A DNA stretch of 64,000 nucleotides, from positions 1 to 64,000 of the forward strand of contig NZ_VTTM01000016.1 in assembly GCF_008364795.1 (NCBI RefSeq). Direction: 5' to 3'. Shown here one piece after another: positions 35,225 to 45,137 of this stretch. Source of the stretch: Azospirillum oryzae (lineage in GTDB: Bacteria; Pseudomonadota; Alphaproteobacteria; Azospirillales; Azospirillaceae). The notes under the pieces are model-generated. The model was not told where the DNA came from and did no database searches. It worked only from the letters and a program-made list of their open reading frames with translations. How positions within the stretch are numbered: the first letter of the stretch is position 1; every line of letters begins with the position of its first letter. The position numbers and the translations under genes were made by a program.

Positions 35225-36151
35225 TCACCCGGCGGTCGCCCCGGCCATGCCGCCGGCGGAGACGCCGACCGTCTCGACTTCCTCGATCAGCAGGCAGGCG
35301 CCGGGGGTCCGTTCGAACTGGCGGACGATTTCGACGCTGGGCGGACCCATCAGGCCGAAGGTGACGTAGGTCTCCAGTTCGACCCGGCGCTGGTTGAAGC
35401 TCTGGGCGATCTGCTTCAGCACGGGGATCAGGGTCTTCAGTGCCTTGCGCTGCTCTGGACCCATGCTCAGCGTCGGCGAATCCGCGGTGAAGGGGTCGCG
35501 GAAGGGCTTCTGCAATGCTGCGACCATGTCGTTGTGCGCCTTGATGCCGGCATCCATGGCATCCAGCCCTTCCTCCGGTCCCAGCAGGAGCCATTGCGAG
35601 CGGGCGCGGGCGATGCTGGCGATGGCGTGCTGCAGCACCAGGGTGATGAACATGTCGGTGTCGTGCAGCGCGTCGCCGCGGGACAGCGCGTCCTTCATCA
35701 CCCGGCGGAAGAACAGCGCGCCTTCGTTGATCATGGTGTCATAGGGCAGGACCGACTGGGCCAGCTTGTGCGCGCTCTGCGCCCCTTCCAGCCCGGCCAG
35801 CATCTTGGACTGGATGGCGGCGATGCCGGCATCGCGCAGCCAGTCGACCTTGTGGTCGGTCTTGGCGCTCTGTTCCAGGATGGCTTCGCACTGCTGCGAC
35901 ACCGCCGACAGCTTGGACGCCAGCATCGTGAAGCCGGCTACCATGATGGCGGTGTTGACCGCCTGCAGGCCGACCATGACGGCGGGGTTGGCGAGGCCGA
36001 TGGCCTGTTGGGCAACGCCGGACATTTCCATGTGTCCGACGATCTGGTTCTGCTGGTTGCGAACCACGCCGCTGGACACATGGTACAGTCCAGACTCGAC
36101 GCCTGCCTGGAGCTTGGCAGGGACGGCCATCACATATTGCATCACACTCAT
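35225..36151 (-). CDS. Extra BREX-operon gene 2, unknown, 308 aa
   Basis: Begins MSVMQYVMAVPAKLQAGVES; then a GLYHVSSGVVRNQQNQIVGH segment. A hydrophobic stretch at about 50-80 (IGLANPAVMVGLQAVNTAIM) could insert in or lie on a membrane. A coiled-coil-like region (LSAVSQQCEAILEQSAKTDHKVDWL) and a helical C-terminal half follow. No enzyme motif is visible. The start overlaps the 220-aa gene's stop by 4 bases, so the two are translated together and probably act together. It sits inside the BREX operon, 91 bases ahead of pglY, where classical type 2 BREX has no gene. Confidence 0.75.
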   Translation of the reverse strand: MSVMQYVMAVPAKLQAGVESGLYHVSSGVVRNQQNQIVGHMEMSGVAQQAIGLANPAVMVGLQAVNTAIMVAGFTMLASKLSAVSQQCEAILEQSAKTDHKVDWLRDAGIAAIQSKMLAGLEGAQSAHKLAQSVLPYDTMINEGALFFRRVMKDALSRGDALHDTDMFITLVLQHAIASIARARSQWLLLGPEEGLDAMDAGIKAHNDMVAALQKPFRDPFTADSPTLSMGPEQRKALKTLIPVLKQIAQSFNQRRVELETYVTFGLMGPPSVEIVRQFERTPGACLLIEEVETVGVSAGGMAGATAG

Positions 36152-36810
36152 CCCACCACCTCCATTTCGTCGGCCATCGCGGCGCACCACAGGCGCATGC
36201 GCGCCTCGGCGATCGCCATGACGCATTGCCCGGTCATCTTGTGGTTGGGACCCATCATGTCCCACAGCGTCCAGGCCGCGGTGACGCCCAGTCCTACCGG
36301 GTTGGCCGCGCCGATGAGCCGCAGAATGCCAAATTTGGCAGCGGCCCCGATGACGGTGCCGACGGTGCTGCCGCCCATCTCGCCGGCATCGACCCGCTTC
36401 TTGACCATCAGCCGTTCCATGTCGAACACGCTGGTGGTGTCGGTCACCTCGATTTCGGCCTTCTCGCACAGCTCGGCCACCACGGTGCGATAGCTGCGCG
36501 GCTCGCTGGCGTCCTTCAGGTCATGGCTGCCCCACCAGCGGATTTCCTCGACGATCTGGGGAATGTAGCGGTGATGGTCGCCGCCGCCCGTCTTGTAGGC
36601 GTCGGAGTCCTTGAGGGGCTTGCTCTTGGTGTTGAAATCCTTATCGACCAGGATCTTCACCAGCGGGTCGAGGTCGGAACGGCCGAACGCGCCGAGCACG
36701 ACGGAGAGGTCGTCGGATTCGAGGCGTTCGGCCCGGCTCATGATCGGGCTGGGCGGCGGTGGGGCCGCCCCTTGCGCGACCAAGGCATCCAGGTCCAGGG
36801 GTGCGGGCAT
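36148..36810 (-). CDS. Extra BREX-operon gene 1, UPF0174/YaaW-like, 220 aa
   Basis: A proline-rich start is followed by DDLSVVLGAFGRSDLDPLVKILVD, then HHRYIPQIVEEIRWWGSHDL, YRTVVAELCEKAEIEV, and a glycine-rich hydrophobic hairpin (AAAKFGILRLIGAANPVGLG) near residue 160. This order resembles the UPF0174/YaaW (DUF3944-linked) family, whose function is unknown. The match is from memory of the pattern. The hydrophobic hairpin hints at membrane contact. A clear ribosome site (AAGGAAG) precedes the ATG, 20 bases after the pglX stop. It is ATGA-coupled to the 308-aa gene. Confidence 0.75.
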   Translation of the reverse strand: MPAPLDLDALVAQGAAPPPPSPIMSRAERLESDDLSVVLGAFGRSDLDPLVKILVDKDFNTKSKPLKDSDAYKTGGGDHHRYIPQIVEEIRWWGSHDLKDASEPRSYRTVVAELCEKAEIEVTDTTSVFDMERLMVKKRVDAGEMGGSTVGTVIGAAAKFGILRLIGAANPVGLGVTAAWTLWDMMGPNHKMTGQCVMAIAEARMRLWCAAMADEMEVVG

Positions 36811-36830
36811 GCGGGCGCTTCCTTAGCTGG

Positions 36831-39800
36831 TCACGACGCCTTTCTCCGGCCACGGCGGGCGGTGGCGCGCGCCGGCGGGGTCCACGACCGCAGATCGTCG
36901 ATGGTCAGACCCAGCGCGCGCGCCTCGTCCGCCACGAAGTCCCGGTAGTAGCTGCCCAGCCCGACGCCGAAGTCAGGGTTGTAATCGTTGTGCCATTGCA
37001 ACAACCAGGGCACAAGCTCCTGTACGCCGGCCAGCAGAGGAATCAACCGATCCGCGCTCCAGCCCTCGTTCTCCTTCATGGCGAGATAGTGGGCGGCGAG
37101 CGCGGTCGCCTGCTGGAGGTGGTCGTAGCCGGCCCAGGCGACCATCAGGCTGCCGTCGGCGTCGCGTTCGGCGAAGGGGTAGCTGACGAAGCGTTCCTTC
37201 GGCACGTCCAGCCCGCCGCGCAACCGCCAATAATCGGTCTTCTGGAAGTCGGGCGTGCGGTATTTCGGCGGGACCGGGATGTCGCCGACCTCGCGCGCCT
37301 TCATCTCCTTCGCCTGCTCCGGGGTCAGTCGGTTCGGATCGCCCTGCGGCAATCCGGTGCGGGCGTCGATGGCGTCTTCGCGGCGCTGAAGCTCCCAGGT
37401 TTCCTCCCAGGCGCGGCGCTTGCGCAGGCCGTCCTCGCTGTAGCGCAGGACCGGCAGGAAGGGGACGGATTCCGCCGCCACCAGTTCCGCCACCAGCGGC
37501 GCCACCTGGAAGTCGGGGCGGCCGGTGTACAGCTCCGCCATCGCCATGAAGTCGGCATCGCGCCGCGCCATGTCGGCCAGCCGCGACACCGGCAGCAGCG
37601 CCGGATCCCTCGACCAATAGCGGCCATCCTCCAGCCGGTCGAGCAGCCAGTCCTTCAGCGCCGCCTGTTCCCGCTTCGCCCAGCCGGCGTCGAAGCCCTG
37701 GTCGTCCCACTGCCAGCGCCGCTTGTATTCCGGCCGTTCGACCAGACCGATCCAGCGGTTGTCCTCGATCAGCGCGATGCGCCGTTCGACCAGCGCCCGG
37801 TAATCGGCCGGCCAATGGGCGGGGATGTCGGTGACGGGGGTGGAGCCGTGGCGGTCGAACCACGTCGTCTCCAACTCGCCGTCGGCCATCTTGCGGGCCA
37901 TGACGATTTCGAAGGCGCGCTCGCCCAGATCGACCTCCGGCGGGGCCGGATGCTCGGCATCCTCCTCCAGCAGGCCGTAGAGGCGATAGCAGCGGAAATC
38001 CAATTCCTCCTGCAAGGCGATCAAGCGGCGGCGGATCGACCGCGCGCGCGCCTTCGCCGCGTCCAGATCGGCGCGGGTCGGTAGGGCACGGGCGATCACC
38101 GCCTTCGGCAGCGCGGCGGTCAGCTCACGGGCGAGCCCGTCCAGCGCGGTGGCGAGGTCGGTGGGGTAGGCTTCGGCGAGGGGGAAGGATTGGAGCTTGG
38201 TGGCGTTGAATTGATAGAAGTCCTCGAAGGGATCGGTGCGCTGGCGAGCGCCCTTCTGGTCTACGGTGCTTCCTTTATTGTGGCAAACCTGTTTTAACCA
38301 AAAACAGGACGTCGAGCTATTAAGAACGCCTGTAATAGCAATGTGATCCACTTCTGTGAATTTAGGGGATAGTTTAATGACAGGCGCAGTGCGATTAAAA
38401 ACAACGCCTCCGCGGTTAAGGGAGAAGTGATTGTGGGTGCTTACCTCTCCAACAGTAATCGTTAGAGGGCTTTTCAATTTGGCTGGATACAGCTCCTGAA
38501 ACTCGTACCATGAAAGTCCACGATCAACCATAAGCGTACCAAATCGCTTTCGCGTTAGCAGACGCCGTCTGTAGCTCCAAAGATAGCGCAGCAGATCAGA
38601 TACATCTGATGGAGGTAAAACTTTTAGGTTCTCATCAAATGGCCAGATTGCTGCGCATAAGGGTGCGTTCCAATCACGAACCGCATCTCCTACAATCATC
38701 TTATGTATAGATTTCACACCAAGGCGTTTGAGTTCGTTATCGTGTTCCGCTATATAAGCGTCATCTTCGCCGGTCACCGCGGAAATTCCAATTTCTTCCG
38801 AAATAGAATCAAGTGATTGTCTTGAAGACTTTTCAATGGCTTCCTTGAGGTCGCTTGCGCCCCCTCCTCCCATACTCCAAGGGTGCTTGGCTAGGCCATC
38901 ACGCGGAAGATCTGCGATGCTAATGAAAGCATCTTCCGTTCCTGCCTGGTCGATTCCATTAACGATTGAAGACCATACGAGGCCAAGGCTGGGATCTTCC
39001 GGTGTCCCTGGTTCGCCTTTAATGCCCATAGCAGCGCGTACTTGGGAGGCAACCGGCTTCTGATTGCGCCCGAACAGAATGACGGTTGGTGTTCCGTGAC
39101 CCGGAATATAAGCGCCGGCAGTATCGATGACAGCAGTAAGATCAATTTTCGGCAAGAATGACTCGATCAGTTTTTTGCCAAATTCCCGTTTCATAAAAGA
39201 ATTTGCGGTAATAACTCCAACAAACCCGGATTCTGAATTTTCGCCTTTGGTGATTGCCAAATCCCAAAACCGTTGTGTGAAAGGAACTCCCAATGAATAT
39301 TTCATGTGGCAGGCAGAATACCGCTCGCGGTATGCCAGATTCAGAGCTTTGTCCTTAACAATAATATATGGTGGATTCCCCACCACCGCGTGATACTGCC
39401 GCCCTAGGATCAGATCCAGCGCCTCACGATCCTCCTCGTGGTAGACGTGGGCCAGACCGTCCTCCGGCATCAGCGACATCTGCCAGCCGCGCACCTCCAT
39501 GAAGCGCTTGCCGTGCAGCAGGCTGTCGCCGACCGCCACCGACACCCGGAAATCGGGGGCGCCGCGCAGGCTGGCGATGCCGCAGGCGGTCAGCGCCGCG
39601 ATCAGCAGGCGGAAGTGGGCGATGGCGGCGGCGAAGGGGTTGATGTCCACGCCGCAGACGGCGTCCAGCGCCTTCTGCGCGCTGTCGCGCGGGTTGCGGG
39701 TCGGCTCGTGCAGGGACCACAGGCCGAACAGCCGGCGGAAGGCGCCCAGCAGGAAGTGGCCGGAGCCGCAGGTGGGGTCGATCAGCCGCACCTCGCGGAA

Positions 39801-40472
39801 GCCGAACTCGCGCACCGCCGGGTCCAGCGTGCGGTCGAGGATGAATTCCTCGACGAATTCCGGCGTCTGCAACAGGGCGAAGCGCTTGCGCGCCGCCTCC
39901 GACAGATCCTGATACAGGTCGCCCAGGAAACGGGTGCCGAGATCCCCGTCGGTGAAGTCATGGACCAGCACGCCGCTGTCGGGGTCGCGGCGCTGCCAGA
40001 ACTCGCGCAGCAGGATGGCGCCGTCGCCCGACACCGGCAGCCGCCACAGCGGGTTGTGGCGCCGGTCGAACAGGGCGCCCAGCCCCGGCAGTTCCGCCGC
40101 CTCGGCGAAGCAGGCCAGCAGGAAGTCGCGCTCCTCCCCGGTCGGGTTGGCGCGGAACCATGCCTCGTGCCGGTCGCGCGCCATCTCCAGCCGCTCCCCC
40201 GGTCCCGACAGCCAGGGCCGGTCCACCAGCCCGTTGTCCTCGACGAAGCGCAGGAAGACGCAGCCCAGCACCCAATGCACCGCCGCCTGCGTCACCTCCT
40301 CGTCCAGCCACGCGGTATAGGCCTGGGCGGTGCGCTTGGCATCGCGCGCCGCCTGCCAGTCGGCCCGCAGCTCCGCATCCAGCGCGGTGCCGGTCACCCG
40401 CTCCCGGATGTCGGTTTCCAGGGCGCGCAGCAGGCGCTTCAGGTCTTTCAGCAGGGCGGTGGCGTCGATCAT
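36831..40472 (-). CDS. pglX: PglX, BREX type 2 adenine-specific DNA methyltransferase
   Basis: 1213 aa. SAM-binding motif I DPTCGSGHFLLGAF near residue 231 and catalytic motif IV NPPY near residue 366 identify an N6-adenine methyltransferase. PglX marks host DNA and also takes part in exclusion. The segment after NPPY (residues ~358-735) is AT-richer than both flanks and contains the rest of the catalytic domain and the presumed target-recognition region; the ends of the gene keep the GC-rich style of the operon. The C-terminus is basic (ARATARRGRRKAS). It follows pglW by 140 bases and precedes the two extra genes by 20. Confidence 0.93.
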   Translation of the reverse strand: MIDATALLKDLKRLLRALETDIRERVTGTALDAELRADWQAARDAKRTAQAYTAWLDEEVTQAAVHWVLGCVFLRFVEDNGLVDRPWLSGPGERLEMARDRHEAWFRANPTGEERDFLLACFAEAAELPGLGALFDRRHNPLWRLPVSGDGAILLREFWQRRDPDSGVLVHDFTDGDLGTRFLGDLYQDLSEAARKRFALLQTPEFVEEFILDRTLDPAVREFGFREVRLIDPTCGSGHFLLGAFRRLFGLWSLHEPTRNPRDSAQKALDAVCGVDINPFAAAIAHFRLLIAALTACGIASLRGAPDFRVSVAVGDSLLHGKRFMEVRGWQMSLMPEDGLAHVYHEEDREALDLILGRQYHAVVGNPPYIIVKDKALNLAYRERYSACHMKYSLGVPFTQRFWDLAITKGENSESGFVGVITANSFMKREFGKKLIESFLPKIDLTAVIDTAGAYIPGHGTPTVILFGRNQKPVASQVRAAMGIKGEPGTPEDPSLGLVWSSIVNGIDQAGTEDAFISIADLPRDGLAKHPWSMGGGGASDLKEAIEKSSRQSLDSISEEIGISAVTGEDDAYIAEHDNELKRLGVKSIHKMIVGDAVRDWNAPLCAAIWPFDENLKVLPPSDVSDLLRYLWSYRRRLLTRKRFGTLMVDRGLSWYEFQELYPAKLKSPLTITVGEVSTHNHFSLNRGGVVFNRTAPVIKLSPKFTEVDHIAITGVLNSSTSCFWLKQVCHNKGSTVDQKGARQRTDPFEDFYQFNATKLQSFPLAEAYPTDLATALDGLARELTAALPKAVIARALPTRADLDAAKARARSIRRRLIALQEELDFRCYRLYGLLEEDAEHPAPPEVDLGERAFEIVMARKMADGELETTWFDRHGSTPVTDIPAHWPADYRALVERRIALIEDNRWIGLVERPEYKRRWQWDDQGFDAGWAKREQAALKDWLLDRLEDGRYWSRDPALLPVSRLADMARRDADFMAMAELYTGRPDFQVAPLVAELVAAESVPFLPVLRYSEDGLRKRRAWEETWELQRREDAIDARTGLPQGDPNRLTPEQAKEMKAREVGDIPVPPKYRTPDFQKTDYWRLRGGLDVPKERFVSYPFAERDADGSLMVAWAGYDHLQQATALAAHYLAMKENEGWSADRLIPLLAGVQELVPWLLQWHNDYNPDFGVGLGSYYRDFVADEARALGLTIDDLRSWTPPARATARRGRRKAS
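38270..39400 (-). other. AT-rich mosaic tract inside pglX
   Basis: Base composition changes sharply near 39400 and again near 38270: runs rich in A/T appear here, while the flanking kilobases are strongly GC-rich. The reading frame is unbroken throughout. The tract covers the NPPY motif and the region expected to recognise the target site. Boundaries are by eye. Confidence 0.7.
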
Positions 40473-40612
40473 GGGATTGGCCGGTCGCTGTCTTCGAAAG
40501 TGGTAGGGAACTTGGGCTGCCGGAATAGCACAGCGACAGGGTCGGGCGCTATGAACACGCGCCGCCGCCGTGTATGTCCGCTACCCTGGGGTGCGTCTCG
40601 GAGGGGCCGGGG

Positions 40613-43600
40613 TCACGCCGCCGGGCGGCTGCCGGCGCGGTGGGCATTCTCGATCCAGGTGACCGACAGCCGCGCCCACTGACTGCCGTCGATGACCGGC
40701 ACCGCCTTGCCGCCAATGGTCGGCAATCCGCCGTCGGGCAGCGGCAGCAGCAGCCACAGCCCCGGCGGGCCGCCCGCCGTGCCGGAGGCGTCGCGCAGCA
40801 GTTGCAGGCGGTCCATCAGGCCGTAGCGGGCGAACAGGCCGCAATCGGTCAGCAGCACCGGCTCCCCGGCGGTCAGCAGGATCTGTTCCACCTTCGGCAT
40901 GGCAAAGCCGATCAGCCGTTGCAGGTTGGTCCAGTCGCGGCTCTGCGGATCGGCGGCGTCGGCGCGCAGCACCAGCGACCAGTCCACCTTGCGCCCGTCC
41001 GCCTCCGCCTGCATGGCGTCCAGCATCAGGCGGTCGAGGCTGAGGCGTTTCAGCGGGAAACGCTCCACCAGCGCCCGTTCCGCATCCCGGTAGTGGCGGG
41101 GATCGACGGTCAGCGCCAGGAAGCCGCCGGTGCGCCGGGCATAGGCGAACTTCTCCTCCAGCTGGCGGGCGGCGAGGACGTCCGGCGTCTCGTCCACCGC
41201 CGGTCCCTCGGTCATCAGCCGGTGGATGGAACTGTAGCCCGACGAATGGCCGGGGCTGGCCGTGTCGGCGTAATAGCCGGGCTCGTTGTCGCCGGCGTCC
41301 GGACCGATGCCGTGCTCGCGCCATATCCGGCCGATACCCGCCTGTTCCAGCAGGCCGTCCAGCGCGGGGCGGGCCGGCAGTGGGGCGGCGTCGGGATAGC
41401 GGCCGCGCACGCGTTCACGCAGTTGCTCCTCGGTCAGCATGCGGGGGCCGAGCAGGGAGCCGGCGGCCAGCCGCAGCGTGCGGTCCGGCACCATGCCGCG
41501 CGGGTAGATTTCCCCCTTGCTCGACAGGGCGGCCTGGGCCGACGCCGCGACCGCCAGCGCGCGCAGGCGGGCCAGGGTGGGGCGGGGGGCGGCATCCTCC
41601 CGTTCCAGCACCGGCCAGCCCAGCGCCTCCAGCTCCTCATGCACCCGCTGCGGCGGGGCGAGCGGGTCGAGGGCGGCGAGACGGTCGGCGGCCTGGCCGA
41701 GTGTCCGGGCGTGCTGCGCCAATTCCGCCGCCTCGGCGACCAGCGGCGTCGCATCGGCGTCCTTTCCTTCGGCGCCGAACAGCAGGAAATGCGGCTGTTC
41801 CAGCGCGCCTTCGGTTTCGATGGCGGCGCGCAGGACGGCGCCGGCCAGTTGCAGCCGTTCCGCTTCGTCCAGCTTGGCGGACCCGCGCATGGCGAGGACC
41901 TGCGGCGTCAGCTCGGCCACCGTCATCACGCCGCCATGCAGCTTCAGCAGGGCGCACAGGTCGGTGCGCAGGGTGTTCAGCGCCTTCTGCCGCTGCCAGC
42001 GCTCCCGGCCCTTGGTGAGGGCTGCGGCGACGGCGGTGCGTGCGATGCCGCAGCGGCTCGCCACCTCGCCGACGGAAGGCCAATCCTGCGGCGTCCCGGC
42101 CGCCTCCAGCCCGAGGAAGACGGCGAGCACCTGATCCTCAGTCGTCTCCTCGCCCAGCGGGCGGCGGGGGATCAGCATCTCGGCCAGCCGGTCGATGCTG
42201 GGGCGGTCGGTGTCGGCGGCGCCGAGGTCGGTGGGGGCGGGGGTGCCGGGGGCCAGATCCTGGCGAAGCTGAGCCAGCCGCTTCGCCTTCAGGCGGATTT
42301 CCTTGCGGATGCGGTCGCCGACGCCGCTCGCCAGCCGGATGTTGCGGCGGGGCACCTCCAGCAGGTCGCGCACGCTGTGGACGCCCATGCGGTCGAGCAC
42401 GTCCTGCGCCTCGACGCTGTAGCCGAGGTCGGCGATGGGGGTGGCGGCGGTGACGCGGCGGGCGATTGCGTCGAAGCCGTCCGGGTCGTCCTGGGCGGTC
42501 ACCGCCTCGTCGAACACCCGGCGCCAGGCCCGCAGCATGTCCTCCGCATTGTCGAAGCGTTCGCGCGGGGTGCGGCGCAGCGCCTTGTCGAAGAAGGCGG
42601 TCAGCCCCTCGCGCAGATGCGGGTCGATGCGGTCGGACGCGATGGTCGCCTCGTCGTCGATCATCGCCGCGTCGCTCTGCCCGTCGCCCCAGCTGGGCAG
42701 CAGGCCGGTCATCATCTCGTGCAGGGTGACGGCGGCGGCGAACCGCTCGGCGTTGAGATCCCAGCGCGGCGGGCGGCGCAGGACCAGGAAGGGGTCGAGA
42801 TAGGGACGGGTCCCCGCCTGGATGTTGTCCGGGGAGGTGCGGGCGAGCGAGAAGTCGAAGAGCACGAGGCGCCGGCGCTCCTTCCCTTCGGTGATGCCGA
42901 TGTTGTCCGGCTTGATGTCGCGGTGGGCGACGCCCTCCTGCTCCAGATGGTCGACGGCGCTCAGCAGCTCCTCGCCGAAGCGGCGCTTGAGGTCCAGCGA
43001 CAGGCCGCCGGGCGCGCGCAGCAGCTGCGCCAGGGTCTGGGGGCCGGCGCTTTCCATCAGGATCGCCGTCCGGCCGGCGACGGTCAGCGTGCGGCGGGCC
43101 GAGACGATGTTGGTGTGGTGCAGCTTGCCTAGGGCCGTGGCCTCCGCCTCCAGCCGGTCGTTGTGGGCGGAGTCGAGCGCCACCTTCAGCACCAGCTCCC
43201 CCTCTTCGCCGTCGGGCTGGACCAGCAGGGCGTCGGCCGAGGCGCCGCGGCCCAGCCGGCGGACGACGGTGAAGCCGCCCTCCAGCCGGTCGCCGGGTTT
43301 GGCCGAGGACGGGTCGACGGTGGTCTCCGGCGTGCCGCGCTGCAGGTCGCGCTCCACTTCCGCCAGACGTTCGAGGAACTCGTCCATCGAGGCGATCCGC
43401 ATCGGCACCTCCGGATGGGTGCCGATGCGGATCAGGTCGACAAGGCTCTGCATCGCCCCGTCCACAACGTCGGAGACCAGCAGGCCGGACCCGGAGCGCA
43501 GCCGAGCCGCCAGTTCAAGCGGGGAGGGGGCGGGTGGCTGGCCGGTGAACAGGTGGTAGGCGATGGCGGCCAGCGAGAACACGTCGTGGTGCGGACCGGA

Positions 43601-44815
43601 CTGCGGCCCGCCGCTGAGCGCTTCCGGTGCGATGTAAACCTTCGCCGGATCCTCGACATAGCTGTCCAGGTGGCTGGTGCCGGTGGTGGCATGGGTGGTT
43701 CCGGCGGCCGACGCTTCCCGCGCCGCCGTCTGCCAGTTCATGATCTGCAGCCGGGGCAGCGGTTGATCGACGTCCCGGACCAGAATGCTGTGTGGCGACA
43801 GGGCACGGTGGAACAGCCGCTTGCCATGGGCGTATTTCAGGGTTTCCGCCAATTGGCGGACGATGTGCAGCCGAAGCTCCGCCCCCATCAGGTCGAGATG
43901 GTCGCGCATCAGCAGGTCGAGCCGGATCGCCCGCGGATCGTGATCGAAGATCAGCGCCGGGCCGCGTTCGGTGTCCCTGTAGTCGCGAACCCGCAGCAGG
44001 CCCGGATGGTCGATGCCCTCCAGGACCTGGAACTCCCTGACCGCCATCCGGCCGAGCGCGCGGCGCGCCTCCTCGTCGGACGCGGAGCTGTAGGGATAGA
44101 GACGGATGCGTCGCGACACGTCCAGGGTGACGTGGCGGCCTTCCCAATCCTGCCAGCCGTCGCCCTCCGCCATGATGCGTTTCAGCTCGTAATCGCCGAT
44201 GCGGCGGTCGCGCAGGGACGGGCGAATCCCGGCCTCCGCAATTGCCCGGCACACCATGTTGGCCTGTTCGGCCGTTATCGGCGGGTGCGGCCTCGCAGTC
44301 TGCAAGCCGTTGTTCAGGGCATTGATGATGCCGTCGCCCGACCTGGAGGGACGACGCCCGAAGGTGGACATGGCGGTGAACGGATCGACCTGCCAGTCCA
44401 GCCCGTCGGCGGACAGGAAGATCACCGCCGAGACATAGGGCAGGCCCAGCTTCAGCCGCTTGACCACGCTCTGCCGCTGCAGCAAGCCCTTCAGGCGCTT
44501 GGCCTTGCGGTTCGCCAGGATCAGCGGATTGTCGTCCGTGCGGCGGCGTCCGTCCGTGGTCCAGGTCCAGCTGTGGGCATCGCCGTCCAGCCGGCCCGGG
44601 CGGCTCTTGATTTCAACCAGGAACAGGCCGTGCGGCGACAGGACGAGCGCGTCGACCTCGTTGACCTTGCCCTCGTCGTCGATGAACTCGACGTTGGACC
44701 AGGCGTACCAGGGGTCACGGTCGGGCAGGTGTCCGCGCAAAAACTCCAGCGCCTCCCGCTCCCAGGGGAACGGGGACTCCGTGATCGTCAGCCAGCGCTG
44801 TGGACCCATCGCCAT
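40613..44815 (-). CDS. pglW: PglW, NERD-domain serine/threonine kinase of BREX type 2
   Basis: 1400 aa. An N-terminal NERD nuclease-like domain (EVDALVLSPHGLFLVEIKSRPG near residues 55-75) leads. A degenerate kinase-like region follows (LFHRALSPHSILV). The main kinase domain is at about 520-780, with LGRGASADALLV, HRDIKPDNIGI near residue 628 and LFDFSLA (DFS in place of DFG). A helix-hairpin-helix-like stretch and a long C-terminal region end the protein. This matches PglW. A ribosome site (GAGGTACCTC) precedes the ATG. It is the first gene of the BREX operon and diverges from the DUF262 gene. Confidence 0.93.
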   Translation of the reverse strand: MAMGPQRWLTITESPFPWEREALEFLRGHLPDRDPWYAWSNVEFIDDEGKVNEVDALVLSPHGLFLVEIKSRPGRLDGDAHSWTWTTDGRRRTDDNPLILANRKAKRLKGLLQRQSVVKRLKLGLPYVSAVIFLSADGLDWQVDPFTAMSTFGRRPSRSGDGIINALNNGLQTARPHPPITAEQANMVCRAIAEAGIRPSLRDRRIGDYELKRIMAEGDGWQDWEGRHVTLDVSRRIRLYPYSSASDEEARRALGRMAVREFQVLEGIDHPGLLRVRDYRDTERGPALIFDHDPRAIRLDLLMRDHLDLMGAELRLHIVRQLAETLKYAHGKRLFHRALSPHSILVRDVDQPLPRLQIMNWQTAAREASAAGTTHATTGTSHLDSYVEDPAKVYIAPEALSGGPQSGPHHDVFSLAAIAYHLFTGQPPAPSPLELAARLRSGSGLLVSDVVDGAMQSLVDLIRIGTHPEVPMRIASMDEFLERLAEVERDLQRGTPETTVDPSSAKPGDRLEGGFTVVRRLGRGASADALLVQPDGEEGELVLKVALDSAHNDRLEAEATALGKLHHTNIVSARRTLTVAGRTAILMESAGPQTLAQLLRAPGGLSLDLKRRFGEELLSAVDHLEQEGVAHRDIKPDNIGITEGKERRRLVLFDFSLARTSPDNIQAGTRPYLDPFLVLRRPPRWDLNAERFAAAVTLHEMMTGLLPSWGDGQSDAAMIDDEATIASDRIDPHLREGLTAFFDKALRRTPRERFDNAEDMLRAWRRVFDEAVTAQDDPDGFDAIARRVTAATPIADLGYSVEAQDVLDRMGVHSVRDLLEVPRRNIRLASGVGDRIRKEIRLKAKRLAQLRQDLAPGTPAPTDLGAADTDRPSIDRLAEMLIPRRPLGEETTEDQVLAVFLGLEAAGTPQDWPSVGEVASRCGIARTAVAAALTKGRERWQRQKALNTLRTDLCALLKLHGGVMTVAELTPQVLAMRGSAKLDEAERLQLAGAVLRAAIETEGALEQPHFLLFGAEGKDADATPLVAEAAELAQHARTLGQAADRLAALDPLAPPQRVHEELEALGWPVLEREDAAPRPTLARLRALAVAASAQAALSSKGEIYPRGMVPDRTLRLAAGSLLGPRMLTEEQLRERVRGRYPDAAPLPARPALDGLLEQAGIGRIWREHGIGPDAGDNEPGYYADTASPGHSSGYSSIHRLMTEGPAVDETPDVLAARQLEEKFAYARRTGGFLALTVDPRHYRDAERALVERFPLKRLSLDRLMLDAMQAEADGRKVDWSLVLRADAADPQSRDWTNLQRLIGFAMPKVEQILLTAGEPVLLTDCGLFARYGLMDRLQLLRDASGTAGGPPGLWLLLPLPDGGLPTIGGKAVPVIDGSQWARLSVTWIENAHRAGSRPAA

Positions 44816-45137
44816 GAGGTACCTCTTCCTGCAAGCGGCGGCAGGATGCGACAGGCGAGGGCGCAGGTCCAGAGTTGGGTTGTGTTTCCCGGCCTGGATC
44901 GATCGGAAGGTGCTTCCGCGTCTGGAGGTGGAGCCTGCTCATCGTCAGCGCGATGCAAGCCGTGATGACTCAATTCGCAGTTTGTGCGTGTGCAACGAAG
45001 GCGATTATATTCAACGCCGCCACCGGCGGGCACTTGGCTACAGATTGACAGGGCAAGCCGAGCCGTAGGCCGCGTATCCCGGGGAGCAGTCCGTCGGGGA
45101 AGTCCGGAACTCAACGTCATTCATTGCCTGGGTTGTC
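44816..45137. promoter_or_regulatory. Divergent promoter region of pglW and DUF262 gene
   Basis: A 322-bp gap. It should drive the whole BREX operon leftwards and the nuclease rightwards. A TATAAT hexamer on the minus strand lies at 45004-45009, without a good -35. On the plus strand TTGACA lies at 45045-45050, without a good -10. No coding frame is supported. Confidence 0.4.

Noticed and set aside
32629..35364. Very long plus-strand frame (911 codons) across pglY
   Set aside because: Antisense to pglY; the product is rich in Q, R, H, V and G without domains, which is typical of a shadow frame.
40574..43132. Long plus-strand frame (852 codons) across pglW
   Set aside because: Antisense to the PglW kinase; no recognisable motif.
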